The notes under the pieces are model-generated. The model saw only the letters and a program-made list of their open reading frames with translations, was not told where the DNA came from and ran no database searches. A stretch of DNA of 64,000 nucleotides, taken from positions 1-64,000 of the forward strand of contig NC_020453.1 in the NCBI RefSeq assembly GCF_000344805.1, in the 5' to 3' direction. This stretch comes from Bradyrhizobium oligotrophicum S58. GTDB lineage: Bacteria; Pseudomonadota; Alphaproteobacteria; Rhizobiales; Xanthobacteraceae. Positions 57,216 through 64,000 of the stretch are shown piece by piece. Each line of letters opens with the position of its first letter. Within the stretch, counting starts at the first letter, position 1. The position numbers and the translations under genes are program-made.

Positions 57216-58829
57216 ATGGCCGTCAGCGCCAACCGGTTGGAACTGCTGCAGATCGCCGACGCCGTCGCGCGCGAGAAGTCGATCGACCGCGGCATCGTGA
57301 TCGCCGCCATGGAAGACGCGATCGCCAAGGCCGCGCGCGCCCGCTACGGCAGCGAGACCGACGTGCACGCCGAGATCGATCCGCGCAAGGGCGAGCTCCG
57401 GCTGTCGCGCCACATGCTGGTGGTCGAGAAGGTCGAGAACCCCTCCAACCAGATCTCGCTCGATGACGCGCGCCGTGCCAATCCGGGCGCGCAGATCGGC
57501 GACACCATCGCCGACACGCTGCCGCCGCTGGAATATGGCCGCATCGCTGCGCAGTCGGCCAAGCAGGTGATCGTGCAGAAGGTGCGCGAGGCCGAGCGCG
57601 ACCGTCAGTACCAGGAGTTCAAGGACCGCATCGGCGACATCGTCAACGGGGTTGTCAAGCGCGTGGAATACGGCAGCGTGATCCTCGACCTCGGCCGCGG
57701 CGAGGCGATCATCCGCCGCGACGAGATGCTGCCGCGCGAGGTGTTCCGCAATGGCGACCGCGTCCGCGCCTATGTGTTCGACGTCCGCCGCGAGACCCGC
57801 GGCCCGCAGATCTTCCTGTCGCGCACCCATCCGCAATTCATGGCCAAGCTGTTCGCGCAGGAGGTGCCGGAAATCTATGACGGCATCGTCGAGATCAAGG
57901 CGGTGGCCCGCGATCCGGGCTCGCGTGCCAAGATCGGCGTCGTGTCGCGCGACTCCTCGGTCGACCCGGTCGGCGCCTGCGTCGGCATGCGCGGCTCGCG
58001 CGTCCAGGCCGTGGTGAACGAGCTGCAGGGCGAGAAGATCGACATCATCCCGTGGTCGCCCGACATCGCGACCTTCGTGGTCAACGCGCTGGCCCCGGCC
58101 GAAGTCGCCAAGGTCGTCATCGACGAGGACCGCGAGCGCATCGAGGTCGTGGTCCCCGACACCAACAACCAGCTGTCGCTCGCCATCGGCCGCCGCGGCC
58201 AGAACGTCCGTCTCGCCTCGCAGCTCACCGGCTGGGACATCGACATCCTGACCGAGCAGGAGGAATCGGAGCGCCGCCAGGCCGATTTCGAGAACTCCAC
58301 GCGCGTGTTCATGGAATCGCTGAACGTCGACGAGGTCGTCGGCCAGCTGCTGGCCTCGGAAGGCTTCACCTCGGTCGAGGAACTGGCATTGGTCGATCTC
58401 AAGGATCTCGCCGGCATCGAAGGCTTCGACGAGGAGACCGCGACCGAGCTGCAGACCCGTGCCCGCGAATTCCTGGAGCAGCAGGAGGCCGAGCTCGAGG
58501 CCAAGCGCAAGGAGCTCGGCGTCGAGGACGCCGTGAAGACGGTGCCGGGCGTCACCACCAAGATGCTGGTCAAGTTCGGCGAGAACGACATCAAGACGGT
58601 CGACGATCTCGCCGGCTGCGCTACCGACGACCTGGTCGGCTGGACCGAGCGCAAGGAGGGTGGCGAGTCCACCAAATTCCCAGGCATTCTCGACGGCCTC
58701 GAGGTCTCGCGGGATGACGCCGAAGCCATGGTGATGCAGGCGCGCGTCAAGGCCGGCTGGATCAGCGAGGCCGACCTCGCCAAGACAGAGGCCGAGGCCG
58801 AGGACGAATCCGAAGAACAGACCGCCTGA
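57216..58829 (+). CDS. nusA: Transcription termination/antitermination factor NusA
   Basis: NusA modulates RNA polymerase pausing, termination and antitermination. The 537-aa protein has an N-terminal polymerase-binding domain, an S1 domain near residues 135-200 (GDIVNGVVKRVEYGSVILDL), two KH domains (PVGACVGMRGSRVQAV; LAIGRRGQNVRLA) and C-terminal acidic helix-hairpin-helix repeats. AGAGGAGA precedes ATG 57216. It shares an operon with rimP and infB. Confidence 0.98.
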   Translation: MAVSANRLELLQIADAVAREKSIDRGIVIAAMEDAIAKAARARYGSETDVHAEIDPRKGELRLSRHMLVVEKVENPSNQISLDDARRANPGAQIGDTIADTLPPLEYGRIAAQSAKQVIVQKVREAERDRQYQEFKDRIGDIVNGVVKRVEYGSVILDLGRGEAIIRRDEMLPREVFRNGDRVRAYVFDVRRETRGPQIFLSRTHPQFMAKLFAQEVPEIYDGIVEIKAVARDPGSRAKIGVVSRDSSVDPVGACVGMRGSRVQAVVNELQGEKIDIIPWSPDIATFVVNALAPAEVAKVVIDEDRERIEVVVPDTNNQLSLAIGRRGQNVRLASQLTGWDIDILTEQEESERRQADFENSTRVFMESLNVDEVVGQLLASEGFTSVEELALVDLKDLAGIEGFDEETATELQTRAREFLEQQEAELEAKRKELGVEDAVKTVPGVTTKMLVKFGENDIKTVDDLAGCATDDLVGWTERKEGGESTKFPGILDGLEVSRDDAEAMVMQARVKAGWISEADLAKTEAEAEDESEEQTA

Positions 58830-58895
58830 GCCATGGACGCCGTGATGATGCCCGCCACGACCATGATCGCTTGAGATGAGGAGCCGCACGACCGC

Positions 58896-59639
58896 ATGCT
58901 CGCTTTGGCCGACCCCGAGCTCGACAATGGACCGCGGACTGAGAAGTCCGCGACCATGCGCATGTGCGCGGTCAGCCGCGAGGTGCGGCCGATCGGCGAG
59001 CTGATCCGCTTCGTCGTCGGCCCGACGGGCGAGGTCGTGCCCGACCTCAAGCGCAAGCTGCCCGGCCGGGGTTTGTGGATCACGGCCTCACGCCAGGCGG
59101 TTGCAGAAGCGGTGCGGCGTAACCATTTCAGCCGAGGCTTCAAGGCGAACGTCCGCGTCCATCCGACACTTGCCGAAGACCTGGAAGCCTTGCTGGCCCG
59201 CAGCGCGCTCGAAGCGCTGGGGATCGCCGCCAAGGCCGGCCAGGTCGTTTCCGGCTTCACCAAGGTGGAAGCCGCGCTGTCGCAGCGGCAATCCCGGACC
59301 ACTCTGGCCGCCCTCATCCATGCGGCGGACGGCGCAGCCGACGGGATTCGCAAGCTCGACGCGCTGGTGCGGCCGACCGACGGGGATCAGGGACAAGGCA
59401 TTCAAGGACAAGGCGCTCAGGGACAAGCTCTGCCATTTCCGATCATCAGCTGCCTCACTTCGGCAGAATTGGATTTGGCACTTGGGCGCTCAAATGTGAT
59501 ACATGCTGCCGTGCTCGCAGGCCCGGCGAGCAGGACATTCCTGTCGCGCAGCCAGACACTGGTCCGATACCGGTCGGCCGACGCGGACAAGACTGCCGGA
59601 ACCGCGGCCACGAAATCTGCTTCGACTTCGACGACATAG
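58896..59639 (+). CDS. YlxR-type RNA-binding protein (DUF448) with an L7Ae-like C-terminal domain
   Basis: The 247-aa product fuses a YlxR-like domain (residues about 21-90; MRMCAVSREV, PGRGLWI) with a ribosomal L7Ae-like domain (about 100-235; GIAAKAGQVVSGFTKVE). In Firmicutes these are separate genes, ylxR and ylxQ, in the same operon. A Gln/Gly repeat of three 5-residue units is inserted near residues 164-178. GAGATGAGGAG precedes ATG 58896. The role is RNA-binding linked to translation or RNase P, by family. Confidence 0.9.
   Translation: MLALADPELDNGPRTEKSATMRMCAVSREVRPIGELIRFVVGPTGEVVPDLKRKLPGRGLWITASRQAVAEAVRRNHFSRGFKANVRVHPTLAEDLEALLARSALEALGIAAKAGQVVSGFTKVEAALSQRQSRTTLAALIHAADGAADGIRKLDALVRPTDGDQGQGIQGQGAQGQALPFPIISCLTSAELDLALGRSNVIHAAVLAGPASRTFLSRSQTLVRYRSADADKTAGTAATKSASTSTT
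59385..59429 (+). repeat. Three tandem 15-bp units inside the ylxR-like gene
   Basis: Units 59385-59399, 59400-59414 and 59415-59429 follow the pattern GATCAGGGACAAGGC with one to four changes and encode DQGQG-IQGQG-AQGQA. The in-frame unit length tolerates copy-number change. It lies in a linker of the L7Ae-like domain. Confidence 0.9.
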
Positions 59640-59715
59640 CTACGATTACGCGACGATTGCACGAATGGGACGGTGCGGCAGACCCGCACGCTGGTAACGA
59701 GATTAGGACGACTGA

Positions 59716-62460
<2,745 letters not shown>

Positions 62461-62496
62461 GTCCGAATCCTACAGAGCGCTGTCTTTTGATTGAGC

Positions 62497-62525
62497 TGCG
62501 AGCCCGTCCATCGACGGGTCTCGCA
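62497..62525 (+). terminator. Stem-loop between infB and rbfA
   Basis: TGCGAGCCCGTC (62497-62508) pairs fully with 62513-62525 except for one bulged T, with a CATC loop. The following sequence (AGTCTCATTTGAAC) is only weakly T-rich. It may be a partial terminator or an RNase-processing/stability element that sets lower rbfA-truB expression. The rest of the 170-bp spacer shows no gene. Confidence 0.55.
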
Positions 62526-62630
62526 AGTCTCATTTGAACGAATCGAAGCGTCGTCGAACTCAACCAGAATGACCTCCATCACCCGCGCCACGCCGGGCGA
62601 TGATTCATTGGATTTTGGGATTTTGAAACA

Positions 62631-63047
62631 ATGCCTCGCCATCACCAGAGGGGAAGCTCGGCTTCCGGCGGCTCGCAGCGCCAGCTGCGCGTGGCCGAGA
62701 CCGTGCGTCACGCTGTCGCCGACATTCTCGGCCAGGGTCACGTGCACGATCCGGACCTCGAGGGACACATCATCACGGTGCCCGAAGTCCGCATGTCGCC
62801 CGACCTGAAGCTCGCAACGATCTACATCATGCCGCTCGGCGGACAGGACACGGACGTCGTGCTCGCTGCGCTGGAGCGCAACAAGAAGTTTCTGCGCGGC
62901 GAACTCGCGCACCGCGTTAACCTGAAATTTGCACCCGACATCCGCTTCCGCGTCGACGAACGATTCGACGAAGCGGAACGGATCGAGAAATTACTGCGAA
63001 CACCCGCGGTGCAGAGAGACCTCAATTCGGATTCGGAAGAGAGCTGA
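62631..63047 (+). CDS. rbfA: Ribosome-binding factor A
   Basis: RbfA is a 30S maturation factor with a KH-like fold. The 138-aa protein contains [14 protein letters not shown], the [17 protein letters not shown] strand pair and [18 protein letters not shown]. It overlaps truB by one base (TGATG). The separate spacer and hairpin before it suggest some uncoupling from infB. Confidence 0.96.
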   Translation: MPRHHQRGSSASGGSQRQLRVAETVRHAVADILGQGHVHDPDLEGHIITVPEVRMSPDLKLATIYIMPLGGQDTDVVLAALERNKKFLRGELAHRVNLKFAPDIRFRVDERFDEAERIEKLLRTPAVQRDLNSDSEES

Positions 63048-64000
63048 TGACCATCCCCCCCGAAACCGGCACTGTCGAATCGCCCCACGCCGATACGATC
63101 GCCGCCAACGCGAAAAAAAATCACGCCGCCGACGGACGCCCGCGCGACAACAATGATCCGCGCAACAAGCAGCGCCAGGGAAACAATCAGGGCAACCAGC
63201 CGCGCCGCGACCGCCGCGACATCCATGGCTGGGTGGTGCTCGACAAGCCGATCGGCATGACCTCGACCCAGGCCGTCGCCGTCGCCAAGCGCCTGTTCCA
63301 GGCCAAGCGAGCCGGCCACGCCGGTACGCTCGATCCGCTCGCCTCCGGCGGCCTGCCGATCGCGCTCGGCGAAGCCACCAAGACCGTGCCGTTCGTGATG
63401 GACGGCCGCAAGCGCTACCGTTTCACGGTGTGCTGGGGTGAGGAGCGGGATACCGACGACACCGAAGGCCGCGTCGTTCACACCAGCGAGAACAGGCCGG
63501 ACGTCGCGGCGATCAGCGCCCTGCTGCCGCAATTTACCGGCCGCATCGAGCAGACGCCGCCGCGCTATTCCGCCATCAAGATCCAGGGCGAGCGCGCCTA
63601 TGACCTCGCCCGTGACGGCGAGGTCGTCGAGCTCCAGCCGCGCCCGGTCGAGATCCACGAACTGACCCTCGTCGACCAGCCCGATCCGGACCATTCGGTG
63701 TTCGAGGCCGAATGCGGCAAGGGAACCTATGTCCGGGCGCTGGCCCGCGACATGGGCCGAATCCTCGGCTGTTACGGCCATATCAGCGCGCTCCGGCGGA
63801 CCCTGGTGGGTCCGTTTACCGAGAACGACATGATTCCGCTGGAACAGTTGGAGGCTTTGTGCAATAGAGCCGCGTCCGGTGAGGGAAGCCTCGCCGACGC
63901 ACTCCTGCCCGTTGAGACCGCGCTGGACGACATCCCGGCACTGGCCGTCACTCGGGCTGATGCGGCAAGGCTCCATAGGGGCCAGGCCGTTTTGTTGCGC
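63047..64000 (+). CDS. truB: tRNA pseudouridine(55) synthase TruB, partial
   Basis: TruB makes pseudouridine 55 in the T-loop of tRNA. Only the first 318 residues are inside the window; the 3' end is cut. The catalytic Asp lies in [19 protein letters not shown]. The N-terminus has a basic, Asn/Gln-rich extension of about 60 residues before [14 protein letters not shown], longer than the E. coli protein. The extension contains a C7 run (63055-63061) and an A8 run (63113-63120). Its ATG overlaps the rbfA stop. Confidence 0.96.
   Translation, partial: MTIPPETGTVESPHADTIAANAKKNHAADGRPRDNNDPRNKQRQGNNQGNQPRRDRRDIHGWVVLDKPIGMTSTQAVAVAKRLFQAKRAGHAGTLDPLASGGLPIALGEATKTVPFVMDGRKRYRFTVCWGEERDTDDTEGRVVHTSENRPDVAAISALLPQFTGRIEQTPPRYSAIKIQGERAYDLARDGEVVELQPRPVEIHELTLVDQPDPDHSVFEAECGKGTYVRALARDMGRILGCYGHISALRRTLVGPFTENDMIPLEQLEALCNRAASGEGSLADALLPVETALDDIPALAVTRADAARLHRGQAVLLR

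Overview
The window reads as chromosomal DNA of a Bradyrhizobium-type alphaproteobacterium (order Hyphomicrobiales). Supporting signs are the high G+C content with G/C-ending codons, the dnaA-dnaN-recF-gyrB order, an alphaproteobacterial Fur/Mur protein, a phrR-like gene beside lnt, DUF2336 and DUF2867 proteins, and several intergenic repeat families that I associate with Bradyrhizobium/Rhodopseudomonas genomes. No 16S rRNA, tRNA or other species marker is present, so the strain cannot be named.

Layout. 1-995 is a gene-free lead-in with a hairpin and a 12-bp tandem repeat. 996-10258 carries dnaA, dnaN, recF, a large unrecognised exported protein with repeated modules, and gyrB. 10295-11021 is a fitAB/vapBC-type toxin-antitoxin pair with two operator palindromes; the toxin has lost a conserved acidic residue. 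murA (11130) has Asp in place of the catalytic Cys. 12.4-24.1 kb is a patchwork of repeats and single genes: DUF2867, MATE exporter, FUSC-type protein, MmgE/PrpD, a serine hydrolase, a membrane-anchored AraC regulator, pirin and purC. 24.1-38 kb is accessory metabolism in small units: three NTF2-fold proteins, an Lrp and a LysR regulator, SDR, alpha/beta hydrolase, nitroreductase, HAD phosphatase, enolase-superfamily enzyme, glyoxalase fold, GST, PhyH dioxygenase, succinate-semialdehyde dehydrogenase and a second serine hydrolase. From 38.3 kb the content returns to core functions: adenosine kinase, murJ, trpS, a universal stress protein and an Nfu protein.

After a decayed chemoreceptor fragment, tsaB-rimI-fur-HAD-miaB-phoH-ybeY-corC-lnt form a tight same-strand run (tRNA modification, ribosome maturation, envelope lipoprotein acylation, metal regulation). 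A phrR-like regulator and an M20 peptidase-trmB pair follow; metK, which I would expect here from related genomes, is absent. The last block is the rimP-nusA-ylxR-infB-rbfA-truB translation/transcription operon, preceded by a recognisable promoter and an intrinsic-terminator-like hairpin that suggests attenuation. truB runs off the right edge.

The most interesting non-genic signal is a dispersed element of about 450-480 bp present twice in opposite orientation (13.93-14.42 kb and 23.61-24.06 kb). Its two nested stems are kept in both copies by compensatory base changes, as expected for a structured RNA or a DNA hairpin under selection. A second dispersed family (23.35 and 38.09 kb) also shows a compensatory change in a 10-bp stem.
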